Below, piece by piece: positions 1 to 6,780 of a stretch of 9,517 nt of DNA. The notes under the pieces are model-generated. The model saw only the letters and a program-made list of their open reading frames with translations. It was not told the origin of the DNA and made no database searches. This stretch comes from CAXRGH01 sp964230195 (GTDB taxonomy: Bacteria; Pseudomonadota; Gammaproteobacteria; Enterobacterales; Alteromonadaceae), in NCBI GenBank assembly GCA_964230195.1, contig CAXRGH010000018.1, forward strand, positions 1 to 9,517. The letters run 5' to 3'. The first letter of the stretch is position 1; each line of letters starts with the position of its first letter. A program made the translations under genes and the position numbers.

Positions 1-207
1 TTCTTCTTCTGAAATATCAATTGATGAGTAGTGCGCTTCCAAATAGAAACTGCCAAAGTCTTTATTACCTGTGATAGCAAAACCACTGTCGCTGTCACTG
101 AGGCCATCGAATTTAAGTTGTTGAGCACCGATTTCAATAAAGTTAGTCGTTTGAGCAAGTGCATTAAAGGATAAGAGAGTGGATAATAGTAAAAAAATAC
201 GGTTCAT
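1..207 (-). CDS. Exported protein, probable outer-membrane beta-barrel (N-terminal fragment)
   Basis: Only the first 69 codons lie in the window; the gene continues beyond the left edge. The product starts with a clear signal peptide (MNRIFLLLSTLLSFNALA, cleavage probably after ALA, before QTTNF). The mature part alternates polar and hydrophobic residues (FIEIGAQQLKFDG, SGFAITGNKDFGSFYLEAHY), a pattern typical of short amphipathic strands in outer-membrane barrels. That assignment is inference from composition; no family could be named. An in-frame ATG at 219 would add four residues (MDTT). I prefer 207 because the predicted transcription start near 230 leaves a more reasonable leader and a GGA lies 8 bases upstream. 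It is divergent from rmuC. Confidence 0.7.
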   Translation of the reverse strand, partial: MNRIFLLLSTLLSFNALAQTTNFIEIGAQQLKFDGLSDSDSGFAITGNKDFGSFYLEAHYSSIDISEEE

Positions 208-236
208 AGTTGTGTCCATGTAAAAAATGAGCGCGC

Positions 237-265
237 ATTATTTTACAAACGGTTACTGGTTTCAA
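237..265 (-). promoter_or_regulatory. Sigma-70-type promoter for the left-edge exported protein gene
   Basis: Read on the minus strand, TTGAAA (260-265) and AATAAT (237-242) are separated by exactly 17 bases, each one mismatch from the consensus -35 and -10. Transcription would start near 230, about 23 bases before the ATG at 207. No obvious operator was recognised. This is a pattern match by eye. Confidence 0.5.
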
Positions 266-411
266 ATATAAACATTCGGCAATTGTAACTAAGTATTGCA
301 AGGTTCGCAGTGGACTGAAAAATCTCGATTGTGTCGTTTTTACCTTGTATTTTTGGTGATAAGTGTGTTTACTAACTATGGTTATTTATACAGTGGTTTT
401 CTGGAGGGTCT

Positions 412-2031
412 ATGGAAGAGTTTCAAGGGGTTATCTTGGGTGGGGGCGCGTTAGTGGCGTTGATTTCTGGTGCTTTGGGTTTTGTTATTGCGTCACAGCG
501 AGGCAAACAGTCTGCTCAGCAAGTGACTATATTGAATAATCAGGTTGTTGATAAAGCAAAAGAAAATGAAGCTTTGAATCAGCAAGTCATTAGTTATCAA
601 TCACAATCTCAGCAATTACAACTTGAACTCGGCAAACTCGAAACTACCCACCAGAATCAATTGGATGTCCATGCTAACCTTGTAAGCCAAAAACAAGCGT
701 TGGAGGAGAAATTGACTCATGCTGTAAATGATGTTCAAACGTTACAAACGCAGCAGGCTCGATTGTCAGAACAAGTGAATGCCAGTTCCGAGCGATTCAA
801 CGAATTATCCAATCGCCATCAGCAACAAACAGAAGCATTTGAAACCATTCAAAAAGATCATCAAGGTCTGACCAAACAATATGCCGAGCTGGATACCCAG
901 TTACAAACCAAACAGCAGCACTTTGATGAACAACTGAAGCTATTACAGGAGAGCAAAACAGCGCTAAAACAGGAATTTGAAAATCTTGCCAATGACATAC
1001 TTGACAAGAAAGGAGACGCCTTTAAAAAGTTGAATCTTGAGAGTATGAGTCATATTTTGAATCCCATCCAAACAGAACTGAAAGGATTTAAAGCGCGTGT
1101 TGAAGATATTCACGGCAAAGAAACCGAACAACGTGTGCAACTCCGAACTGAGTTGGAGAATCTGCAAAAGCTTAACCGTGAGATAACCGATCAAGCCGAT
1201 AAACTCACCACCGCCCTCAAAGGTGAAAAGAAAGTACAAGGAAACTGGGGGGAATTAATGCTTGAAAACGTGCTCGATAATTCGGGTTTACGCTTGGGTA
1301 CTGATTATAAAAGGGAGGTCAGCATTACCAGTGAGGAAGGGCGTTTTAGACCTGATGCTATTGTTTATCTACCACAAAATAAACATCTTGTGATTGATGC
1401 GAAAACATCACTCAATGCCTACACACGGTATGTCAATGGTTTAGATGAGGAAACGCGCCATCAGGCAATAAAAGAACACTGCCAGGCGGTACGAGACCGT
1501 TTGGCCGAACTTGCTAGTAAGGATTATTGTAAGTTGCCTGGTATTAACTCACCGGAAGTTGTTGTGATGTTCATTCCAATTGAATCAGCGTATGTAGAGG
1601 CGTTAAAGGCGGATGAGCAACTCTTTCAATTTGCGTTGCAGAACAACATTTTGATCGCAACCCCAACCACGCTCTTAACGAGCTTAAATATTGTTCGTCA
1701 ACTTTGGCGCTTTGAAGAACAGAACAAGCACACGGCTGAACTTGCCAGCCGAGCTGAAAAATTCTACAACAAGCTATCCACTTTTTTGACCAGTATGCAA
1801 GGCGTTGGTAATCAGCTAGATAAAGCCAAAGCTACCTATGATAAAGCGCTTGGACAATTGGTTTCTGGCCCCGGAAATCTTGTAAAGCAAGCCTCAGAAT
1901 TTAAACAGTTGGGGGTTTCCGTTCAAAAGGAATTACCGAAAGAATTGACGGATCGTGCAGAACTTGAATTAGGACATGATGAGCTGTCGAGTCCAAAAAT
2001 AACAGCATCAGATTCAAATACGGTTGAATAG
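412..2031 (+). CDS. rmuC: RmuC family protein (DNA recombination/rearrangement limiting)
   Basis: RmuC proteins were defined in E. coli as limiting inversion at short inverted repeats; the biochemical activity is still poorly known, and a nuclease is suspected from the fold. The 539-residue product has an N-terminal membrane segment (about residues 7-27), a long Gln/Glu-rich coiled coil (about 35-275), then the conserved RmuC domain (about 275-480). That domain starts with QGNWGE and holds RPDAIV (P314, D315) and VIDAK (D329, K331), the spaced acidic and D-x-K elements of a PD-(D/E)xK-type core. It ends with the family signature IATPTTLL followed by LWRFEEQNKH. The start has a strong ribosome site, GGAGGG at 403-408, four bases or fewer from the ATG. 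It seems to be a single-gene unit closed by the terminator near 2106. Confidence 0.93.
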   Translation: MEEFQGVILGGGALVALISGALGFVIASQRGKQSAQQVTILNNQVVDKAKENEALNQQVISYQSQSQQLQLELGKLETTHQNQLDVHANLVSQKQALEEKLTHAVNDVQTLQTQQARLSEQVNASSERFNELSNRHQQQTEAFETIQKDHQGLTKQYAELDTQLQTKQQHFDEQLKLLQESKTALKQEFENLANDILDKKGDAFKKLNLESMSHILNPIQTELKGFKARVEDIHGKETEQRVQLRTELENLQKLNREITDQADKLTTALKGEKKVQGNWGELMLENVLDNSGLRLGTDYKREVSITSEEGRFRPDAIVYLPQNKHLVIDAKTSLNAYTRYVNGLDEETRHQAIKEHCQAVRDRLAELASKDYCKLPGINSPEVVVMFIPIESAYVEALKADEQLFQFALQNNILIATPTTLLTSLNIVRQLWRFEEQNKHTAELASRAEKFYNKLSTFLTSMQGVGNQLDKAKATYDKALGQLVSGPGNLVKQASEFKQLGVSVQKELPKELTDRAELELGHDELSSPKITASDSNTVE

Positions 2032-2051
2032 GTGTCGTGGTATCACATCTT

Positions 2052-2093
2052 TGTGGGCATTGCCTATGTTTGCCCACAGTAGCGCTTAGCTAC
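2052..2093 (+). other. Two hairpins in the rmuC 3' untranslated region
   Basis: Shortly after the rmuC stop, TGTGGGCA (2052-2059) pairs perfectly with TGCCCACA (2071-2078) around an 11-base loop. Directly next to it, GTAGC (2079-2083) pairs with GCTAC (2089-2093). Neither is followed by a T-run, so these are not themselves simple intrinsic terminators. They may stabilise the rmuC 3' end together with the terminator downstream. Confidence 0.45.
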
Positions 2094-2105
2094 CATAGCT
2101 GTCTG

Positions 2106-2140
2106 AAAAACCAATAAATTTATTGGTTTTTTCTTTATTT
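2106..2140 (+). terminator. Palindromic rho-independent terminator after rmuC
   Basis: Positions 2106-2131 are a perfect 26-base palindrome, arms AAAAACCAATAAA and TTTATTGGTTTTT, followed by TCTTTATTT. In RNA the stem would be capped by the central AAAUUU, with a U-rich tail. The stem is AT-rich, with only two G-C pairs per arm, so efficiency may be modest. Being symmetric, it could also act on transcripts from the other strand. It lies between rmuC and the PfkB kinase gene. Confidence 0.6.
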
Positions 2141-2162
2141 AAGGGACGGTCAGCGCTATAAC
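2134..2162 (+). promoter_or_regulatory. Possible promoter for the PfkB-family kinase gene
   Basis: TATAAC (2157-2162, one mismatch from the -10 consensus) lies 17 bases downstream of TTTATT (2134-2139, a poor -35). It follows the rmuC terminator and would start transcription near 2169, leaving a leader of about 28 bases with AGGA at 2183-2186. The weak -35 makes this tentative. Confidence 0.3.
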
Positions 2163-2196
2163 AAATGGTATCAATAAGAAATAGGATGTCTGTTAT

Positions 2197-3264
2197 ATGG
2201 ATACGGTTTTTGATGTATTGGCCATTGGCTCAATTACGGTTGATTTTTTTGCCGAGCCGAGTGAATCACCAATTATTACAATTGACTCTCCTCAAACTGA
2301 TTTTAGTTACTTGTCCATCCCCGTTGGCGAAAAGATACAGATCCCAGAATCCCTCAATACCTGTGGCGGCTGTGCGGCAAACACAGCCACTGGCTTTAAG
2401 CGGTTGGGCTTAGAGGTTGCCGCCATTGGTGTCGTTGGGGACGATGAGAAAGGTCGCTATGCGTGCAGCGAAATGCAAAAAAATGGCATTAACACGGATT
2501 ACGTGGTGGTTGAATCTGGTAAAAATTCTAGCTTTTCCATAGTGTTAACCGCATTTGATGGTCGTCGTACCGTGTTGAACAAGCAACTTGAGAGTGAGCT
2601 ATTTAACAGCGCGATCCTAAACACATTACCAAAAACTAAATTATTGTACATTGGGCACTTATCCGGCGACAGCCAGAGTATCATGCTTGAGATTGATCGT
2701 TATAAACGCGATCATCCAGAAGTAGAGATAGCTTGGAATCCGGGTAAAACACAGTTCAACACCGGATATGAGGCATTTAGTCATGTCTTTCCACTGATTG
2801 ATTACTTGATATTGAATACTGAAGAAGCAGAGTATTTTACGGGTTTAAAGAAACGTTCTGTGCACGCCAAAGATGTAACAGAACTTGAAATAGGCAATGC
2901 CATCGATGTTGAGTTTCGTTGCATGACTCCCAAGAACTTCTCGGACTTACGACATATTGCGCAACGTTTTCTGAATTCTGGTGTTAAACATGTAGTGATC
3001 ACTGATGGTAAGAAAGGAGCGCAGTGGTTTGATCCCATGGGTAATCATCGTTATATGCCTACCACGCATGATGCTCCTGTTAACACGCTCGGCGCGGGTG
3101 ATGCTTTTGCAGTCGGTGTAGTGTCAGCCCACTTATATGGCGAGAGCGATGAGCAACAAATGCTGTGGGGAAGTTTAAATGCATCTTCCGTGGTTCGGTT
3201 TACCGGTGCTCAAGAAGGCTTATTGACCCTTCAAGCAATGCGCGGAAAGGTGAGTAAAACCTAG
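2197..3264 (+). CDS. PfkB/ribokinase-family sugar or nucleoside kinase
   Basis: This is a cytoplasmic ATP-dependent kinase of the ribokinase (PfkB) superfamily, which phosphorylates a sugar or nucleoside hydroxyl. The 355-residue protein shows the N-terminal GSITVDF strand (residues 11-17), the first PfkB signature CGGCAANTATGFKRLG (56-71) followed by IGVVGDD, an N-P-G segment (181-183), the NTEEAE motif (207-212) and the second signature NTLGAGDAF (296-304) with catalytic base D302. The usual D of DTxGAGD is N296 here. The stretch at about 217-245, between NTEEAE and the VVITDGKKGAQWF strand, seems longer than in short ribokinases and may be lineage-specific. The ATG at 2197 has AGGA ten bases upstream. 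No substrate can be read from sequence. The next gene, in the same direction, is a sulfatase, so a linked role in carbohydrate use is possible but unproven. Confidence 0.87.
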   Translation: MDTVFDVLAIGSITVDFFAEPSESPIITIDSPQTDFSYLSIPVGEKIQIPESLNTCGGCAANTATGFKRLGLEVAAIGVVGDDEKGRYACSEMQKNGINTDYVVVESGKNSSFSIVLTAFDGRRTVLNKQLESELFNSAILNTLPKTKLLYIGHLSGDSQSIMLEIDRYKRDHPEVEIAWNPGKTQFNTGYEAFSHVFPLIDYLILNTEEAEYFTGLKKRSVHAKDVTELEIGNAIDVEFRCMTPKNFSDLRHIAQRFLNSGVKHVVITDGKKGAQWFDPMGNHRYMPTTHDAPVNTLGAGDAFAVGVVSAHLYGESDEQQMLWGSLNASSVVRFTGAQEGLLTLQAMRGKVSKT

Positions 3265-3267
3265 CCT

Positions 3268-3289
3268 CTTTACGCTTTCTTTACGTTTT
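3268..3289 (+). repeat. Tandem 11-bp direct repeat upstream of the sulfatase gene
   Basis: CTTTACGCTTT (3268-3278) is followed immediately by CTTTACGTTTT (3279-3289): two units with ten of eleven bases identical, one helical turn apart. Direct repeats at 11-base spacing are the layout bound by PhoB/OmpR-type response regulators, though these bases do not match the classical Pho box. The repeat lies between the kinase stop and the sulfatase start, about 56 bases before the GTG. Confidence 0.45.
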
Positions 3290-3344
3290 GGTTCGCGCAT
3301 TATGGTAATCTGTGCACACTGAACCAATTGTAAAGGAGTATGTG

Positions 3345-4844
3345 GTGAGAAGTATCATTCTTGCACTTTTTTTGTTGCCTTTGATGGCGTTTGCTAAGCA
3401 ACCTAACATTATTTTTATCTTATCAGATGATGCCGGATTCGAAGAATTTGGTTTGTACAAGGTTAAAAAGAATACCCCCTCAAACACTCCCAATATAGAT
3501 GCACTTGCTGAACAAGGCGTTGCCTTCAAACATGCATGGACTCAGGCAATTTGTGGACCATCTCGTTCAATGGTTTTGAGTGGCAATTATGCGATTAATA
3601 ACGGCGCCTACGACAACAAGATTTTTTATTTGCCGGATGGTCAAAATAACAATGATAAAGACCGACTGCCGTCATTTACTCGCGTTCTAAAGGATGCAGG
3701 TTACAGTGTTAAAGTATCCGGTAAATGGCACAACCCAGCGGGTGGTCATATTATTCGTGACCAAGCCCTCCTCGGGGTAGACTCGTACACTGTTTGGTCT
3801 GCTGAACCAGGCGACTTTGAAAAAATATTAAAGCGTAAGTTAGTACCTGATGATACCTGGGAAGAAAGCGCGAAATCAGGTGATCCTAAAATTTCACGTT
3901 ATTGGAAACCGGGTATTATTGAAAATGGCAAAGTGTTAAACACGACTATGAACGATTATGGCCCAGATATTTTCTCGAACGCTATTATGGACTTCATGAC
4001 GGAACAAACGAAAGCAAATAAACCTTTCCTTGCTTATTACACTATGGTGCTTCCTCACTCGGCTCACGGACCAACGCCGGATGATGTGAAACGAGGTGAT
4101 AAGCCCACCAATAAAAACTTCCCGAAAGGTCAGCCTAAAGGCAGACAATATTTCCTTTCTCAGGTGAGCTACGCCGACAAGTTGGTCGGGAAAATTGTTG
4201 ATAAAGTAAAGCAGCTTAAGATTGAAGATAATACGATTATTGTCTTTGCATCAGACAATGGCACAACCGCATCAGCGAAAAGCAAAGGCGTTGAATATGG
4301 TGTGCATGTACCCTTTATTGTAGCTGGAGCAGGTATTAAAACGCGCGGTTTAACAGACGAATTGATGGATTTTACCGATGTACTGCCTACATTCGCTGCC
4401 TTAGCTAATGCTGAAATTGATAAGAAATACTCGTATGACGGAACCAATATTGCGCCGTATTTAACAGGGAAATCAGACGAAACTAAGCCTGTTATTTATT
4501 CGTTCCCAGGGGTGTCTACTTTGATAAGAACAAAGGATTATCTGTTAGAGGCAGTAACTCCAATTTATGGATATGATGAAGGACGCTTGTATAAAACCAA
4601 TGGCAGTCATGACGGAAGAGGCTATGAGAATATTACTCACGATGACAAATACAAGGAAGTCAAGGCGTATTTTGCAAAATTACTTGCCGATAAACAAAGT
4701 CCATTACCAGATTCCTTTGATGATCCTGCTTGGAAAAAGACGGCGAAAATGAAAAAAGGCTTGAAAGAATGGAATACCAAGCGTAAACGCATCAAGCACG
4801 TTGAACTTCCAAAAGAATATCAGTTCTATGATCCGTCCTTTTGA
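3345..4844 (+). CDS. Secreted type I (formylglycine-dependent) sulfatase
   Basis: This enzyme hydrolyses a sulfate ester, probably in the periplasm, on an unidentified substrate such as a sulfated glycan or aryl sulfate. I start it at GTG 3345, six bases after AAGGAG (3333-3338). That gives the signal peptide MRSIILALFLLPLMAFA followed by KQPNIIFILSDD. The reading frame is open further upstream to a GTG at 3312, but that start would place the ribosome site inside the gene. In the 499-residue protein: metal-binding D28/D29, the maturation motif C70-G-P-S-R with the Cys that becomes formylglycine, KWH (127-129), LPHSAH (H238, H241) and SDNG (D304, N305). The C-terminus is rich in Lys. No sulfatase-maturating enzyme is visible nearby, so it must be encoded elsewhere. 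It could be expressed with the upstream kinase gene, 80 bases away, or from its own promoter. Confidence 0.92.
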   Translation: MRSIILALFLLPLMAFAKQPNIIFILSDDAGFEEFGLYKVKKNTPSNTPNIDALAEQGVAFKHAWTQAICGPSRSMVLSGNYAINNGAYDNKIFYLPDGQNNNDKDRLPSFTRVLKDAGYSVKVSGKWHNPAGGHIIRDQALLGVDSYTVWSAEPGDFEKILKRKLVPDDTWEESAKSGDPKISRYWKPGIIENGKVLNTTMNDYGPDIFSNAIMDFMTEQTKANKPFLAYYTMVLPHSAHGPTPDDVKRGDKPTNKNFPKGQPKGRQYFLSQVSYADKLVGKIVDKVKQLKIEDNTIIVFASDNGTTASAKSKGVEYGVHVPFIVAGAGIKTRGLTDELMDFTDVLPTFAALANAEIDKKYSYDGTNIAPYLTGKSDETKPVIYSFPGVSTLIRTKDYLLEAVTPIYGYDEGRLYKTNGSHDGRGYENITHDDKYKEVKAYFAKLLADKQSPLPDSFDDPAWKKTAKMKKGLKEWNTKRKRIKHVELPKEYQFYDPSF

Positions 4845-4860
4845 GCTGTAACGGATTCGG

Positions 4861-4908
4861 ACACTAAAAATGCCGCCTTTGTTTTTGCTTGGGCGGCATT
4901 TTTAGTGT
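4861..4908. terminator. Bidirectional rho-independent terminator between sulfatase and PII genes
   Basis: ACACTAAAAATGCCGCC (4861-4877) and its exact reverse complement (4892-4908) form a perfect 17-bp stem around a 14-base loop. The GC-rich core GCCGCC/GGCGGC is followed by ATTTTTAG on both strands, as expected of a terminator serving convergent genes. It lies 16 bases after the sulfatase stop and about 77 bases beyond the stop of the minus-strand PII gene. Confidence 0.85.
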
Positions 4909-4985
4909 GAGCTAAGCGTTTTTCAACGCGAGAGTGTTTGACGGTATCCTTTGATTGCTGTCGATGTTGGAGTAGGTTAGCGGCG

Positions 4986-5324
4986 TTAGACCGCCTCGTC
5001 ATCTTGTTCTCCTGTGCGGATACGAACCACAGACGCCAGCGGAGAAACAAATATTTTACCATCGCCAATTGAACCCGTTTTGGCACTGGCGACAATGACT
5101 TCAACAATATCATCGACTCGTTCATCAGACACGGCTATTTCAATTTTACATTTTGGCACAAAGTCGATGTTGTATTCGGCACCACGGTAAAGTTCAACGT
5201 GACCTTTTTGACGCCCAAACCCTTTCACCTCTGTTACCGTCATGCCTGAAAAACCACTATCGGTAAGGGCTTCTCTGACATCGTCTAATTTGTGGGGCTT
5301 AATAATCGCAGTAATGAGTTTCAT
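4986..5324 (-). CDS. glnB: Nitrogen regulatory protein PII (GlnB/GlnK)
   Basis: This is a trimeric cytoplasmic signal protein that senses 2-oxoglutarate and ATP/ADP and relays nitrogen status, classically to the NtrB kinase, glutamine synthetase adenylyltransferase or the AmtB channel. At 112 residues it has the usual length and is complete. It has the T-loop with the uridylylation site Y51 (YRGAEYNIDF), the invariant GFGRQKGH (35-42), the B-loop TGSIGDGKI (83-91) and the C-terminal RIRTGE (101-106). D54 resembles E. coli GlnB rather than GlnK (N54), but GlnB versus GlnK is not secure. H11 replaces the usual Phe in KPFKL. AAGG lies 8 bases before the ATG. No amtB follows, since the sulfatase gene converges on it and a terminator lies between, so it appears to be transcribed alone. 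Confidence 0.95.
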   Translation of the reverse strand: MKLITAIIKPHKLDDVREALTDSGFSGMTVTEVKGFGRQKGHVELYRGAEYNIDFVPKCKIEIAVSDERVDDIVEVIVASAKTGSIGDGKIFVSPLASVVRIRTGEQDDEAV

Positions 5325-5356
5325 GAAAACAACCTTATGAAATTGTTGGTTTATTT

Positions 5357-5385
5357 ATTCAATAGTGTAACTCAAAGGTTGTAAA
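5357..5385 (-). promoter_or_regulatory. Candidate promoter for the PII gene
   Basis: On the minus strand TTTACA (5380-5385) and TTGAAT (5357-5362) are 17 bases apart, each with four or more matches to the sigma-70 consensus. Transcription would begin near 5350, giving a leader of about 26 bases before the ATG at 5324. I found no sigma-54 (GG-N10-GC) element at suitable spacing, so NtrC-dependent control is not supported here. Confidence 0.35.
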
Positions 5386-5633
5386 AAACGAATGTAAACA
5401 GAGAAGATGATTGATTATTTCGCTGTTTCACGTGTCTTTTTTGTAAAATCTTTATGACATGCTAGGCACTATCGCAGTTATCATCCTAGAGAGTTTATTC
5501 AGCCCCTTCAAATAAACCGCTGTGATATCCATACATTACAATTTTTTGTTTATTTTACTTTACACATTGTTCCTACGTGGGAGATATCCTAATTGTTGCA
5601 AAATGTTACAAATTATTAACAATTGGTGTTTCT

Positions 5634-5647
5634 TAGACTTAAGTCTA
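5634..5647. promoter_or_regulatory. Perfect palindrome, candidate operator of the lipase operon
   Basis: TAGACTTAAGTCTA is a perfect 14-bp palindrome with no loop, about 68 bases before the lipase ATG. A weak promoter pair, TTGGTG (5623-5628) and TATCAA (5646-5651) with a 17-base spacer, would place the palindrome between -35 and -10, a typical repressor position. Both the promoter and the operator role are inference. Confidence 0.35.
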
Positions 5648-5714
5648 TCAACCAAATGTCTGAGAAAAGTATGCATTAATCATCAAAATAACAATGATAA
5701 TGAAAGGGTATCTT

Positions 5715-6764
5715 ATGGTAAATAAACTTATAAAAGCGGCGCTTGCAGTGGCACTGATGAGTGTGATGTCTGCTAGTGTAATTGCAAAGCAACACAAAAT
5801 TGTTTTAGTTCATGGTTTTCAGCCAGGACAATTATTCTCGCAACCTGATGTTTCAAGTGATGGCGAAAATTATTGGTCTGGTTATTGGGGCAGTCGGGCA
5901 GATATGCGAATTGACTGGCCGTCCACTGAGCGCATTGAAGACAAAATAGTGACTGATTTCGTGTGGCCAAAATTAGTGCAGATGTCGCAATCCGGGTTTT
6001 GTGATGTTGGTTGTGTCTTTGTTACACATTCAACCGGTGATCTTGTCATGCGTTACGTATTAGAAAACCAAGAAAACTGGCTCACGAATGCCGGTTATCA
6101 GCCGTTAAACGTGTTAGCAACCTATGATATTGCTGGCGCTGGTGGTGGCAGTGAATTGGCTGATTTAGCCGTTAGTGTTGCTCAAGGGACAGAGAATTGG
6201 ACTATTTTGACAGAGGCTGCACTTGAAGCGTTTCTTGGTGGCGATCTGACGGATAATCTTGGCGTTTTATATGATTTGAAAGTTAACAACGCACGTCAAC
6301 TAGCGTCAGTACCTGACGCACGAGTACCGAGACTTCGTTTTGTTGGTGACGCATCTGAATATCTTGGTGCGACGAGTCCTTTCATTTGGGGTAACGACGA
6401 TGGCGTTGTGGGAAGTCATTCATCATGCGGTGGTAATCGTCAGGGCAGTTTTGGTAGTTGTAGCCCTTATGTTGCGATGAACGGTAAACTTGAAAGTCAA
6501 AGCGATGCGGTAACCGGTTTCATGTCTTACCACTATCCGATGTTAATGGGCGTTGACTATAGTCATGGCGGCCTGTTAGAAGATAGCCGCAAAGGAATGG
6601 TGACTGCCGTGTATAGCGGGATCTATCTCGGTGATGGAAGTGTATTCAATTACAATACCTATGTAGAAGAGCAGGGATGGTGGTGGTGGGCTGCCGATTA
6701 TCTGTATGTACAGAACTCGAGCAGCCAGAGTATGTCGCGCATCATCTACAGCAATATGCCGTAA
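5715..6764 (+). CDS. Secreted alpha/beta-hydrolase lipase/esterase
   Basis: This is probably an exported lipase or esterase that hydrolyses acylglycerols or similar esters. I start it at ATG 5715, six bases after AAAGGG (5703-5708); earlier in-frame ATGs at 5694 and 5700 have no ribosome site. The 349-residue precursor has a signal peptide ending near SASVIA (about residue 24). It then has the strand and oxyanion motif IVLVHGF (29-35), the nucleophile elbow VTHSTGD with S106, an acid candidate in NDDGVVGSHSS (D228/D229) and His candidates H273 and H284 (YSHGG). Four cysteines (96, 100, 238, 249) could form two disulfides, fitting an exported enzyme. The elbow is T-H-S-T-G rather than G-x-S-x-G. 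Four consecutive Trp (322-325) lie near the C-terminus. The family is clear as a fold; the substrate is not. It forms an operon with the next gene. Confidence 0.85.
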   Translation: MVNKLIKAALAVALMSVMSASVIAKQHKIVLVHGFQPGQLFSQPDVSSDGENYWSGYWGSRADMRIDWPSTERIEDKIVTDFVWPKLVQMSQSGFCDVGCVFVTHSTGDLVMRYVLENQENWLTNAGYQPLNVLATYDIAGAGGGSELADLAVSVAQGTENWTILTEAALEAFLGGDLTDNLGVLYDLKVNNARQLASVPDARVPRLRFVGDASEYLGATSPFIWGNDDGVVGSHSSCGGNRQGSFGSCSPYVAMNGKLESQSDAVTGFMSYHYPMLMGVDYSHGGLLEDSRKGMVTAVYSGIYLGDGSVFNYNTYVEEQGWWWWAADYLYVQNSSSQSMSRIIYSNMP

Positions 6765-6780
6765 TTAGCAGGAGTAACTG

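Larger units (their letters stand above)
5325..5714. other. 390-base divergent intergenic region between PII gene and lipase operon
   Basis: This AT-rich gap holds the candidate PII promoter near 5357-5385 and the control region of the lipase operon. Visible structure includes a 14-bp perfect palindrome at 5634-5647 and an inverted repeat AATTGTT (5591-5597)/AACAATT (5618-5624) separated by 20 bases. A short open frame at 5522-5725 has no ribosome site, no recognisable product, and overlaps the lipase start, so I do not call it a gene. I see no convincing RNA gene or riboswitch. Confidence 0.6.

Noticed and set aside
964..1239. Minus-strand open frame inside rmuC
   Set aside because: Antisense to the rmuC coiled coil, with Phe/Leu-rich sequence expected from reading Lys/Glu-rich codons backwards.
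2165..2413. 82-codon plus-strand open frame overlapping the kinase start
   Set aside because: It is an out-of-frame shadow of the PfkB gene, whose motifs are unambiguous in the other frame.
3312..3344. Longer sulfatase start at GTG 3312
   Set aside because: It would place the strong AAGGAG site inside the gene and put eleven polar residues before the signal peptide; GTG 3345 fits better.
4826..5125. 99-codon open frame on the minus strand spanning the terminator and the end of the PII gene
   Set aside because: It overlaps the clearly conserved PII gene in another frame and runs through the intrinsic terminator; the product has no recognisable features.
5463..5480. Possible sigma-54 element (AGGCACTATCGCAG) near the PII gene
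   Set aside because: The GG and GC dinucleotides are 7 bases apart rather than the required 10, and the orientation points away from the PII gene.
5522..5725. 67-codon open frame upstream of the lipase
   Set aside because: No ribosome site, AT-driven composition, overlaps the lipase start and the candidate operator; most likely chance.
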